From: Bigelowiella natans CCMP2755
Taxonomy: Eukaryota > Cercozoa > Chlorarachniophyceae
Assembly: GCA_000320545.1 (NCBI GenBank)
Contig: ADNK01002807.1
Coordinates: 60,001-104,452, forward strand
DNA length: 44,452 bases
Reading direction: 5' to 3'
Below the pieces are notes generated by a model. It ran no database searches. It was not told the DNA's origin and worked only from the letters and a program-made list of their open reading frames with translations. The position numbers were made by a program, and so were the translations under genes. Shown here one piece after another: positions 35,104 to 44,452 of the stretch (position 1 is its first letter; each line of letters starts with the position of its first letter).

Positions 35104-36181
35104 ATGGGAGCCCTATGTAGGCCACAGGATGGTGGAGATGCTCTGCCGGTAGGATGGAACTCTTCGCGCATTTCAAATGATATTATCTGCCTTTCCCAAT
35201 TGCCTAAATGTATTTCTTTTCATGCTTTATGTACAATGTTTGAATCTCTGTCTCCTCTCTTACCCTCCAATTCTCCCAAAGCGATGATCATCTTGTGGTC
35301 TCCTCTCGATCATAATATCATTCAAGACACTAACTTCTTAGGATGTGAACCGGGAAGATTCTGATTCTAACGAGAAGCAACATAAATTAGAAAAGAAGAT
35401 CACATTAAAGACAACACCGACAACAGCAATGTCAACAGCGCCAACAACCTCACCGGACTCCATAGCACCTAATTCTACAAAAGGAACAAAAGGAGGAGGG
35501 TAGCCACACCATCAGCATCATCACCGTCGTCATCATCATCATGTTGAATTAAGTTTTCTCCCTCTCCGCCACTTAATTCCATACTTTTGGAAGCTGCTAA
35601 CAAATACACTAATTATATCGACTCTATGTAATATCGTAGCGATACCAATGGAGGATTAGAAGGTACCGATTTCGGTTTCGGTAGTGAAGGCCTAGAGAAC
35701 TTACCTGATACCGAGGAAACTGAACAAGGAGCGAGTGTTGGATTTGGAGCTGAAGATTTGGATGCCATGGGTGATGACGATGATGATGGCAAGATTGGCG
35801 GTGAAAAGATTGGTATAGACAGTAAAAAATCAACATCATCATCTGGACCAAAACTACTTACTCTGGAAGATATGAAAAAGATGAAAATGTCTGCTCCAGC
35901 TGCAATGAGGTGGTGGCAAACATGACAACAATAATACTGAACTACTTCATACCAAAGTATTCATCGTACAACTAAGATGTGAGTAAATAAAATTATTGTA
36001 ACAAAAATATTGTAACACACGCATTTGACAGCTCGTATTGATTATTTCGGGTTGTCTTGTTTTGGAACTTTAAAACTTATATGATAGTGCAAACGACGAC
36101 GACGACAACGACAACGACGACGATGAGCTAGGTTTTGGTGCGGAAGACCTGGATGACATGCCGGATGATGATGATCTTTAG
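35104..36181 (+). CDS. Acidic protein with three GFG(A/S)E(D/G)L motifs (unknown function)
   Basis: Four exons keep phase: 35104-35148, 35342-35499, 35640-35909 and 36088-36181, giving 188 residues. No known domain is recognised. The C-terminal half carries a repeated motif: FGFGSEGLENLPDTEE, VGFGAEDLDAMGDDDDD and, at the very end, LGFGAEDLDDMPDDDDL. Between the second and third is PKLLTLEDMKKMKMSAPAAM, a likely helix. The middle is Thr/Pro/Ser-rich (TTPTTAMSTAPTTSPD) and probably disordered. Repeated acidic motifs with a central Phe and Leu resemble histone-chaperone or adaptor-binding peptides, but this is inference only. The start at 35104 sits just after an AG, so a further upstream exon is possible. 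Confidence 0.66.
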
Positions 36182-36379
36182 TAAGTGGGTCGTTTAGAAA
36201 AGATTATTAGTTTTTTTTTGTTTCAGACACATGTTCACAAGAAACGCACCCCTAGCATGACAAATCAACCGCCAATCACCAAAATGCTAATGCACTCATT
36301 CGTCGAACACATCAGGAATCCGGGCAAAGCGGTCGCCGCTATATTGTCCCAGACTGAAGCTGATGCTGATGCACTCAAG

Positions 36380-37880
36380 GAGCCTGCGCTACACACACGC
36401 TAGCGTGTGCATGTCTCTGGAATTTGCATGAACATGCGGCAGCTAGCTTCCAATCTTGCTTGCATGTGCTCAGTAACAAGAGTGCAAAGAAGCTGAAATT
36501 GATGTGACTCTGTTACGTTGCGTCTGGCATCATAATGTGATTGATGATGGACTCGACACATTGCACTCGAATCTGAACCGCCATGCAGTACGCACACCTC
36601 AGCGCAGACGTCCATGTTCATCCATGCACATCATTTCTTCGCCATGCGCGTTGTTGTTAATTTGCTAGCTTGCGCCTTGTGCCAGTCCTAGAGTCGTCGC
36701 GTCTGCAGCAGTTTGCAGATGGGCAATGATGTGTGGACGTGCGCGTGTGCATGCAATGGCTTCGTTTTGAGCGACGACCAATGATGTCAGCGCGCATTCA
36801 ATTGGCCTGTTCACTCACAACTCCGTCAAATCCGGCAACAACGACGGGGTTTTGAGTTTTGAACGCTGTGCTGCAGCGCTGGAGTGCTTCGCAACGCGCT
36901 GTGAAGCAGCAGGTGGTTGAATTGAAGTTGGTCAAGGAAAAGTCATCAGAACTTGTCCGATGGCCAAACCTCAAAAAGTGACTGCGAACCGCTGGGCCAA
37001 ACGTTCACTTTTCGTGGCCCGCTCTTGAAACGTGGTGATTTCAACACTTCACTTTGAAACTACATTCCGTGTGGTGTGATGGGCATTGGACTTGCTCGCG
37101 TTTCTTCGGGACTGTTCGTGCACGTGTGGGTTGTGCCAGCACGCACGTCAAAGCACTCAAAGTGTGACAGAGGCCAAGCGTCAAGCTGTGCAGGCTGCAA
37201 CCTGAACACAACCGGTGTGAACTTTTCAACTTTGCTGCTCGCATTTCGCACAATTCGTTGCAGATTTGACGGAGTTGTGCTGGCCACCCTGGCACGTGCA
37301 GCCACCTGACCGACCGTGCCGCGTGCCACGTGCTCAGTGCTTGCCTGTCCAGTTGTGCGCAGGACTTTGGACGCTAGGACGGTGCATCGTGCACACCTGG
37401 ACACGCTTCTTCTGCCACGCCTGGACGCAGCACTCCAGCTTTGCTGAGTTGTCTGTGTCACCGACACGCACGCTGGATGTGCAGCAAAAACGTGCAAGCA
37501 AAAAACAGTGGTCACGACTTCCCTGTGCTTTTTGTGTCTCACCCGACCGATTCATTGCCATGAAAATTGGTGAAACCACAAATTGACAAGTGACGGACGT
37601 GCAATGCAACACGTGCACAGACGCAACCGCTCGTGCAAACGGTGTGCAGCAAGACATGGACACCAAGCAGGACTTTGGTTTTGCCAGAGCCGGAAGCGTG
37701 AGTGTGGGGAAAGCAGGCAGCAGAGCAAGGACCCAGGGCCACTCTCACGTCAATTGTCTCACGTGAGAGAAAAGCCTGTTCCTCACAGGACTCAAATGAG
37801 AACAATGGTGGATGAGGTGGTTGACACTTTGAACCACCTCAGCATTGCAAAGAGGACAAATCGAGGAACAATGAGGTGAG
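36380..37880. other. CTAG/TGCA-rich island 5, between the acidic gene and BRCA2
   Basis: Starts about 200 bases after the acidic gene's stop, with the palindromic ACACACGCTAGCGTGTG at 36391. It is dominated by GTGCA, TGCATG, GCTAGC and CACGTG words. TTGAACGCTG occurs here near 36858 and in island 2 near 12995. It is one of two islands with relatively high GC and fewer CTAG. The rest of the gap to BRCA2 (37881-38384) shows nothing I can call. Confidence 0.5.
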
Positions 37881-38384
37881 TCATGAATTCTGGCCCGATG
37901 TTCTTCGGTTTCGAAAGTCCCGGCCCGAAGCTGAAGTTTTAGCAACACTCCTGGTTGTCGCACCATTCATCAAGGTGCGAATGCAGAGCTGTGTCAGGAT
38001 CGTCTCTCATCAAAATCCAAAAAAAACAGTGAAACTCTTGTTTTTTCCTTTTTCCTTCCGTGAACTCATCCGGGTGTCACCCGTGTCGACGATCAAATCC
38101 GCGGGAACCAATTACGGCATTTTGTAAGAAATCTTCTGAACTTTTGACAACATCCAAAACCTCTCAAAACAATGTGCGTCATGCATAATGAATGAAATTT
38201 ACGTTAAACTGAGTCGATTTTCGGCATTCTTGAGTTTGCAGAGCGTGACATCTAGAGATAGGAACCTAACCATTCGAGCGACTTTCGATCACAACGTAGG
38301 ATCTCTTTCTTATCGTGGTTCCCTAGCTTCCACAGATCTATCTTGTTATCTTAAATCATGGAAAGTTTAATATTGAAGTAAGAG

Positions 38385-41300
38385 ATGGAAGGAACTCTTT
38401 CCAAAGGTAATCAAATTGTATTAAGAGTTTCATCATAACAACACGAAACAATCGTTCGTAACAACACGATGTAATGTTCCAGGAAGCTGGGAATGCGCCG
38501 CCTGCATCTACAAGAACACCTTTGAAAATAATATGTGCGTGATATGTGCTATGCCAAGACCAGAGGAAGGTGATATTAGCATATTTGCCTGAGGATATTA
38601 AGCTGTTCGCTTTATCATAGTGTACATTTTCCCGAACAGATTCCTGGTCATCAAACGAGGGACAGACAGGAGGAAATGATGCAGATAGCAATGATTGTGA
38701 CATAAAGTTACATCGAACTATCCAACCTAACTTTAGTGGGAAGAAGTTGAAAGCCCCCGAAATTGTACAGAATGATAAAGAATACTCCGTAGAAGATCCC
38801 AGAGAAAGCAATGAAATTTCCTTGCTAAAATTGTCCGGGGCTAATCCTTATAGACTGTGCGAAAAAAAAAACAAAAACCTGCAAAATGGATATGCGGCAT
38901 ATCAGTCCTGCCAAAGAGAAAGTCACGCATCTCAGAGCAACACTGTAAAAGAAGGAAGGAAGCGAGAAAGGAACAAAAAAAGACACAAAAAAATAGCGAA
39001 GCATGAGAAACAACCACTGCATCCAAAGGTTTTCATAAATAATCCTTCTGTTTCGTCTCGAATAACTGTGTCACGTTTCAACCATAATTCTCTTATATCT
39101 TATTTTTTCAGCGTGAAACATCCGAAGTGTCTTCAAACAAAAAGAACCTCCTTCGGCGTGAAAACTTACCAATTCGAAGACAATGCTGCAGTTCTCAGTC
39201 CTTTTGCACCGCTTCAGGAGAGGAAATTTCGGTGTCTGAAAATAGCTTAATCTTTGCGCGAAATACTTTATATGGGGGCTTCAGAGAACGGTTTAAACCA
39301 ACATGGAGATTGAAAAATAGTAAGCATTTACGCGAACGGATTGGAATCGAGGGAAGGCATCCCCCGAAACCAGATTCATTCATTGATGTTAGCCATCATA
39401 AAAAGCCATGCCAAAGTAAAAATGAACTAGCTTTGTTCAAAGAGCACAAGTCTCGCAAAGAATTGCCTCTGAAATTCGATAAGGATAAAGTAGCATCCCT
39501 TTTGCAGAAAGAGTGTGTTACTGGGAAAAGGAAAGAAATGGCAATCCCAAAAAAGATCATGCGCGCCACGAAAGTGGGAAAATTTGATTCAAATAAATCC
39601 AATGCAGGTTTCAAGATGCAATGGAGTAGTGATACATGCTTATTTTCAAGTGCAAGAGGCAAGCCTATGCATATAAAGCCTTCCAGTCTGGATAAAGCCA
39701 GGAATCTACTCTTTGGTGAGAAGGATACTGCCGTTCCAGTGAAGCAAAGAGCTACGAATGCTAGTTTGTTCTCAAGCGCTGGAGGCAAGCCTATGCATAT
39801 AAAGCCTTCCAGTCTGGATAAAGCCAGGAATCTACTCTTTGGTGAGAAGGATACTGCCGTTCCAGTGAAGCAAAGAGCTACGAATGCTAGTTTGTTCTCA
39901 AGCGCTGGAGGCAAGCCTATGCATATAAAGCCTTCCAGTCTGGATAAAGCCAGGAATCTACTCTTTGGTGAGAAGGATACTGCCGTTCCAGTGAAGCAAA
40001 GAGCTACGAATGCTAGTTTGTTCTCAAGCGCTGGAGGCAAGCCTATGCATATAAAGCCTTCCAGTCTGGATAAAGCCAGGAATCTACTCTTTGGTGAGAA
40101 GGATACTGCCGTTCCAGTGAAGCAAAGAGCTACGAATGCTAGTTTGTTCTCAAGCGCTGGAGGCAAGCCTATGCATATAAAGCCTTCCAGTCTGGATAAA
40201 GCCAGGAATCTACTCTTTGACGAGAAGGATACCGCCGTTATATCGGGGGTCGAGACCTCTAGTCTGAAGGACTCCAGCAGAAGAGACTCTAGTCATTTAG
40301 GGAAAATTCCAGGGGTGGGTGGGGACTGGGAAAATAAGAAACAGCTCTCTGGATCAAAATCTAGCCTACAAAAGCGATTTTTCTCACGAAACTCCGAATC
40401 CTCCAGTTCTAAGTCGCTGATTGTCCTCAGAGGGCACATAAATAGACCAACAACTTTTCGTCCTGGAAAATCAAGGAAAGCAACATTTAAAGCACCTCGT
40501 CGTTTGGAAATTAGCAAGGCAAATGCTCAGACAGGAGATCCAAATTTCAGACAGATAAACGGAAACCCTAAGACTGAAAGTATAGATTACAGGCATAGGG
40601 GAATCGGCCTAAAGAAAAAAAGACTGCGAGACATATTTGGAGATTGTCTTCAAAAGATTTCAGCTGAGGCCTTGCCCGGAGTTGAAGCCAAGGCCCTATC
40701 GGTCACAAGCCTAAATGCACTTTCTCACTCTTTCGTAGAAGGTAACGCAGTATTAGGACTCCAAGATGCGATAAAGCACTTTTCAGATATGAATCCGGCT
40801 TGTTCTACAAAATGGGTTGAAAACCATTATAGATGGATTGTCTGGAAACTAGCAAGCTACGACAGGAGGATCCCGACAACAAAGGGAAACACTTTTTTCA
40901 ATTTTGCCAATGTCCTTGGTCAGCTTAGAAAAAGATATCAAAGAGAAGTCCTTGAAGCAGAACGACCTGCAATTAAAAAGATCTTGGAAGGTGATGCATC
41001 AGCTGCGGGACACATGGTTTTATGCGTAGCTTCAATACCAGAATCTGGAAATGATATAGAATTGACTGATGGCTGGTACTCTCTTAAAGCTCAACTTGAC
41101 AATGAACTTAAGATTCTATTACGGAAAGGAAAAATTTTCGTTGGACTCAAACTTCATATCTGTGGTGGACAACTGTCAGGGGGCTCAGGACCAACGTCTC
41201 CGCTCGAAAACATGGCGGCACGACTAAGAATGTAACATTTCATACATAGGAATTCTTACGGAAACTAAACTTATTTTTTATCAGATTTGTTAATGGCACG

Positions 41301-43271
41301 AGGAGAGCTCGTTGGAATACAAGGCTGGGCTTTCAAAAGGAAACGGCATTTATCGTTCGACTACCGCATTTGAAGACAAATGGAGGACTTGTACCTATGG
41401 TTAGGGTCAAGGTGATAAAGGTATATCCTGTTATTGTTTATGAAAAGCTTAGTGACGGGAAGCGATATAGACGGAATCAAAGAGCAGAATGTAAAGCATA
41501 TGCAAGATATCAAAAACGGTGCCAGGAGAAAATTCAGGAATTTATCGCTGAAAAACAGAAAGGCGATCAAAGAAATGGGCAACAGCTACAGTCGAGTGTG
41601 CAGGCATTCGTACAAGGGGAAGAGTCCCTTCGAAGAAAAACCTCGTGTTATTTCACTGTTCTCTTGGAGGAAGTTGAGCCGAAATATCAGGGTTGCACAT
41701 GTATTCTCACTGTGTGGTTAAAAGGAGCGGATATGCGAGATTCATTTACCCCTGGAGCACAGTTGGAGCTTTATGGATGTACTGCCAGATTTATTGGCAA
41801 ACGAGGTCTCGAGTTATCAACCGGGAGGCATTTTTTCCTTCGAGAGATAGGAAAAGGAGTGCAACCTTGTAATACCGTGTGCTCATCCATATCGGAGCTT
41901 CATAGGTTTCCAAATGGGAAAGAATTTGATATCATAGGTATTGTAGTTGGTGTTGGTGATTCTGTTCCGAATGAATCAAGGTCTACCAGCTCGAAAAGGA
42001 ATATTTTAGTTGCCGATGCTTCTGCAAATTTGCTGGTTATATCGGTTGTAGCAGATGATGAAAAGTGTTTCTTTACTCGCCCACCACACGCTGGCCAACA
42101 ACTTTTCATCGCAAATCTCACATTCCTGGATTTCGATCACAACTTCAAGGTCTTCAATGCGACCACAAGTGTCGAATCTGAATTTTCGTCCAAGCTCCCT
42201 CAACATTCTCACTCTTCTAGAAACATCTGGGATTTCTTACAATGGTTTGCAAGAACAGACTCCGGGAAGAGTAACATCCAATCGAAAATGTCCAGAGGGC
42301 TGCAAATGCTACGTGGTGAATGCCATGCAAGGCGTAAATCTCCGATATCAAGTCTTCCGAATGCTGTCGTTGCTGAAGGAATATTTGCTATGGAGAAATT
42401 CAAACTGGAAACTCATTTAATGTTCAATAGAAGGAAAATTGAAACACAGTTGAAACCAAAGATGAATGTTAATGGAGTCCTCGCCCGTGCTAAATTTAAG
42501 CTCATATTGTACCTTGACAGTTGCACTCACCTCTGGCCCTTGCAGTTCTCTGCATCGACATTTCGAAGATTACTGACATCTTTGGTAAATTTCTATGAAA
42601 ATAATGCTAAATGCTGTCTTGTACATGACAGTATGTTTATTCTCATATAGGATACAAAAAAGCTGAAAGAATGTATCGATTCTCTTATTTTCACTGGGAA
42701 GATCGGACAAAACAGCAGCACGATGCGATGTCAGAGAAGATGTGTCCTTGAAAGATTTGAACTTGATCCGAAAATACTTTCACTCGCGGATATTCTGTAA
42801 GTAAATGTTTTTTTTTGCATTTTATTCATCTGACATTTCCATTCAATAGGATGTTTATGGCGTGCTCATCCATTATTCTGACCAAAGAACAAGAAAAAAT
42901 TATCGAGACGCATTTAACTCATGGGAAGTCGGCTCAAAATATGAATGAAATCTTGAAGGTGAATCCCAGGTTCTTCATATTTTCAAGGGATGAGTGGGAA
43001 AATCTTTCAAATGTGCTAAGAGAGACGCTGAGTTCGACTTACATCAGGGTACAGACAATTCAACTCACGACAAAGTTTGTTCCTAAAACGATTTCATTTT
43101 CAGATAAAATGTCGCGTCCAGAACTCTGGCTCAAATTTTTGGCACCCAGTAGAAACTGAGCTTGTTTCTTCTGAACAACGCAGTGCCGAACTTTTGCAGG
43201 AACTTCTCGCAGTTGATAGATTCCGAAGAAAGGATGACGGGTTTGGAAATAGGGATGATGAATTGGTGTAA
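38385..43271 (+). CDS. BRCA2: BRCA2-like recombination mediator with N-terminal RanBP2 zinc finger
   Basis: BRCA2 loads RAD51 onto resected DNA during homologous recombination. Eight exons keep phase: 38385-38406, 38483-38569, 38640-39028, 39112-41231, 41285-42584, 42651-42796, 42850-43048 and 43104-43271, for 1,476 residues. An in-frame stop directly precedes the ATG. Residues 10-29 form a RanBP2-type zinc finger (W10, C12, C15, N19, C26, C29). One diverged BRC repeat (FCTASGEEISVSENSLIFAR) starts at 197. Five near-identical BRC repeats begin at 344 with FSSA and SLDKARNLLF; the last has LFDE. The DNA-binding region follows: helical domain with WVENHYRWIVWKL (735), OB1 with ELTDGWYSLKAQLD (817) and FVNGTRRARWNTRLGF (873), OB2 with a short charged tower (about 920-985), and OB3 from FDIIGIVVG (1087). 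The C-terminal 300 residues are unassigned. It is far shorter than human BRCA2 (3,418). Confidence 0.93.
38490..38555 (+). other. RanBP2-type zinc-finger coding segment of BRCA2
   Basis: Exon 2 encodes WECAACIYKN and MCVICAMPRP, an exact W-x-C-x2-C-x3-N-x6-C-x2-C pattern. In known proteins such fingers bind ubiquitin, RNA or Ran. Exon 1 (7 codons plus one base) joins it with matching phase, so it belongs to the same reading frame as the BRC repeats downstream. Confidence 0.85.
39637..40239 (+). repeat. 126-base tandem array encoding five BRC repeats
   Basis: Equivalent positions (AAGCCTATGCAT) fall at 39661, 39787, 39913, 40039 and 40165, exactly 126 bases (42 codons) apart. The inner copies look identical even at third codon positions. 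The first differs (SSARGK) and the last changes GGTGAG to GACGAG, giving LFDE. Confidence 0.96.
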
Positions 43272-43279
43272 TGTCACTT

Positions 43280-43993
43280 TCGTGAGTTGTCCTCATTCGA
43301 AAGGAAGATGAATCTGAAACCTTGCTAGCTTCCTTCCATGCATGCGCGAATCCAGCTGTGAGGTTCTCACACGAATCTTGCTTCACGTGAGCTAGTTTGG
43401 TCAAGATGTGGTCGCCTGAAATCGTGCAGACAGCAAAATTGACGAGGCGCGCTGCACGTTTCTCTGGTTCTGTTCACCATGCTAGCATGCACACGAACAC
43501 GTCACGTGTCGCGCGTCTTGTTCCATTTTTTCAAACGTCAACATCCGCATCGCTTTCAAAGCACTTCAACTGCTTGTTCAGCTGTCCAACACACCTGCTA
43601 GCCTGCTAGCCTGGTTGAAACTCACTCACAACTTCGGTTCACAACCTCTAGACCTGGCCATGCAAACCGCGCGCATGGCCACACATGCACAGCTCTGCTA
43701 GAGCTTGATCAACCCCGGTGACATTGAGCTAGCGCGCGATTGCGTAGCCGCGCTGGCCTGGTGCAGCTAGCAAGCTGTCTGCGCTTTTGCAGCTCGCTCA
43801 AAGCTGCCTGGGTCAAGACTTGCGGCCACGTGTGTCTTTTTGAGGTTCCGCTCTGTGGTGCCAGGCCAGAAAACTCCAGCAATGTTGGTGAAGTGAAACT
43901 CTGCACGCTAGCAAGGCACAGCTGTGCGACTTGAAGCACACATTGAACGTGTGATTTGCACGCAAAACCTTGCAAGACCATGCTTTGGGCATG
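43280..43993. other. CTAG/TGCA-rich island 6, between BRCA2 and the telomere
   Basis: Begins within about 10-60 bases of the BRCA2 stop. Shows GCTAGCATGC (43480), CCTGCTAGCCTGCTAGCCTGG (43592), GAGCTAGCGCGCG (43727) and GCAGCTAGCAAGC (43764). It then runs into degenerate telomere repeats. No coding signal. Confidence 0.55.
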
Positions 43994-44270
43994 AGTCAGG
44001 GCACGGACCAGGGTCAACATTAGGGTTTGGGTCAAAGTTTCAGGGTCAGGGTCAGGGATTCAGTGCATGTTGATTTCAGGGTTTCAGAGTGCGTTGGGGT
44101 CGGAGTTTTGGATTCAGGGTGGGTTTTCGGGTCAGGGTTTTTGATCAGAGTTGGGGTCAGGGTCAGGGTCAGGGTCAGGGTCAGGGTTAGGGGTCAGGGG
44201 TCAGGGTCAGGGTTAGGGTCAGGGTCAGGGTCAGGGGTCAGGGATTAGGATTAGGGTCAGGGGTCAGGGG
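43994..44270 (+). repeat. Degenerate subtelomeric repeat (TCAGGG/GGGTCA variants)
   Basis: The sequence passes from scattered AGGGTCA words into TCAGGG-dominated repeats with GGGGTCA, TTTGGGTC and single TTAGGG units, becoming steadily more regular toward the chromosome end. Confidence 0.93.
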
Positions 44271-44452
44271 TTAGGGTTAGGGTTAGGGTTAGGGTTAGGG
44301 TTAGGGTTAGGGTTAGGGTTAGGGTTAGGGTTAGGGTTAGGGTTAGGGTTAGGGTTAGGGTTAGGGTTAGGGTTAGGGTTAGGGTTAGGGTTAGGGTTAG
44401 GGTTAGGGTTAGGGTTAGGGTTAGGGTTAGGGTTAGGGTTAGGGTAGGGTTA
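44271..44452 (+). repeat. Telomere, TTAGGG array (right chromosome end)
   Basis: About 30 TTAGGG units in the G-rich orientation expected at a right end. One shortened unit (TAGGG) occurs near 44443. Confidence 0.98.

Noticed and set aside
39396-40166. Minus-strand repeated frame of 256 codons
   Set aside because: Antisense shadow of the BRC repeat array; it repeats only because the DNA repeats.
44027-44248. Open frame in degenerate telomere repeats
   Set aside because: It is a translation of TCAGGG units.

Overview
This is the end of a nuclear chromosome from an intron-rich eukaryote, probably a microbial one. About 30 perfect TTAGGG units close the right edge, preceded by about 270 bases of decaying TCAGGG/TTAGGG variants. 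Genes are small and split by short introns (mostly 50-110 bases, GT-AG with one likely GC-AG). I rebuilt exon chains by eye, requiring every junction to keep phase. The gene mix (TMEM147, FkbM-type methyltransferase, patatin-like lipase, a SpoVS-domain protein, a compact BRCA2) suits a single-celled alga or other protist; a stramenopile such as a diatom is a guess, not a result. No RNA gene, CRISPR array or autonomous transposon was recognised.

Layout from left to right: a PH-domain gene running off the left edge (minus), whose long intron is packed with microsatellites; TMEM147 (plus), divergent from it across 72 bases; an FkbM-like methyltransferase (minus); a DHHC palmitoyltransferase (plus); a large multi-pass membrane protein with a giant cytosolic loop (plus); an acidic protein ending in two YTKxxFxxFYG modules (minus); a patatin-like phospholipase (plus); an unusual ubiquitin-like protein (minus); a MARVEL-like tetraspan protein (plus); an AT-rich gene-poor stretch; a protein with two tandem SpoVS modules (minus); an acidic protein with three GFG(A/S)E(D/G)L motifs (plus); and BRCA2 (plus), the last gene before the telomere. 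This BRCA2 carries a RanBP2-type zinc finger at its extreme N-terminus, five nearly identical 42-residue BRC repeats plus one diverged BRC, and a helical/OB-fold region with a shortened tower.

The genes do not form an operon-like unit. Several act on membranes: TMEM147 in the ER multipass translocon, the DHHC enzyme in protein palmitoylation, the patatin enzyme on lipids, and the MARVEL and multi-pass proteins in membranes themselves. BRCA2 acts in recombination repair.

The main unexplained structure is a set of six islands (0.7-1.5 kb each), rich in CTAG, TCTAGA, GCTAGC, GCATGC and TGCA words. They lie only beyond gene 3' ends (three between convergent genes, two between tandem genes, one between BRCA2 and the telomere) and are absent from the divergent spacers.
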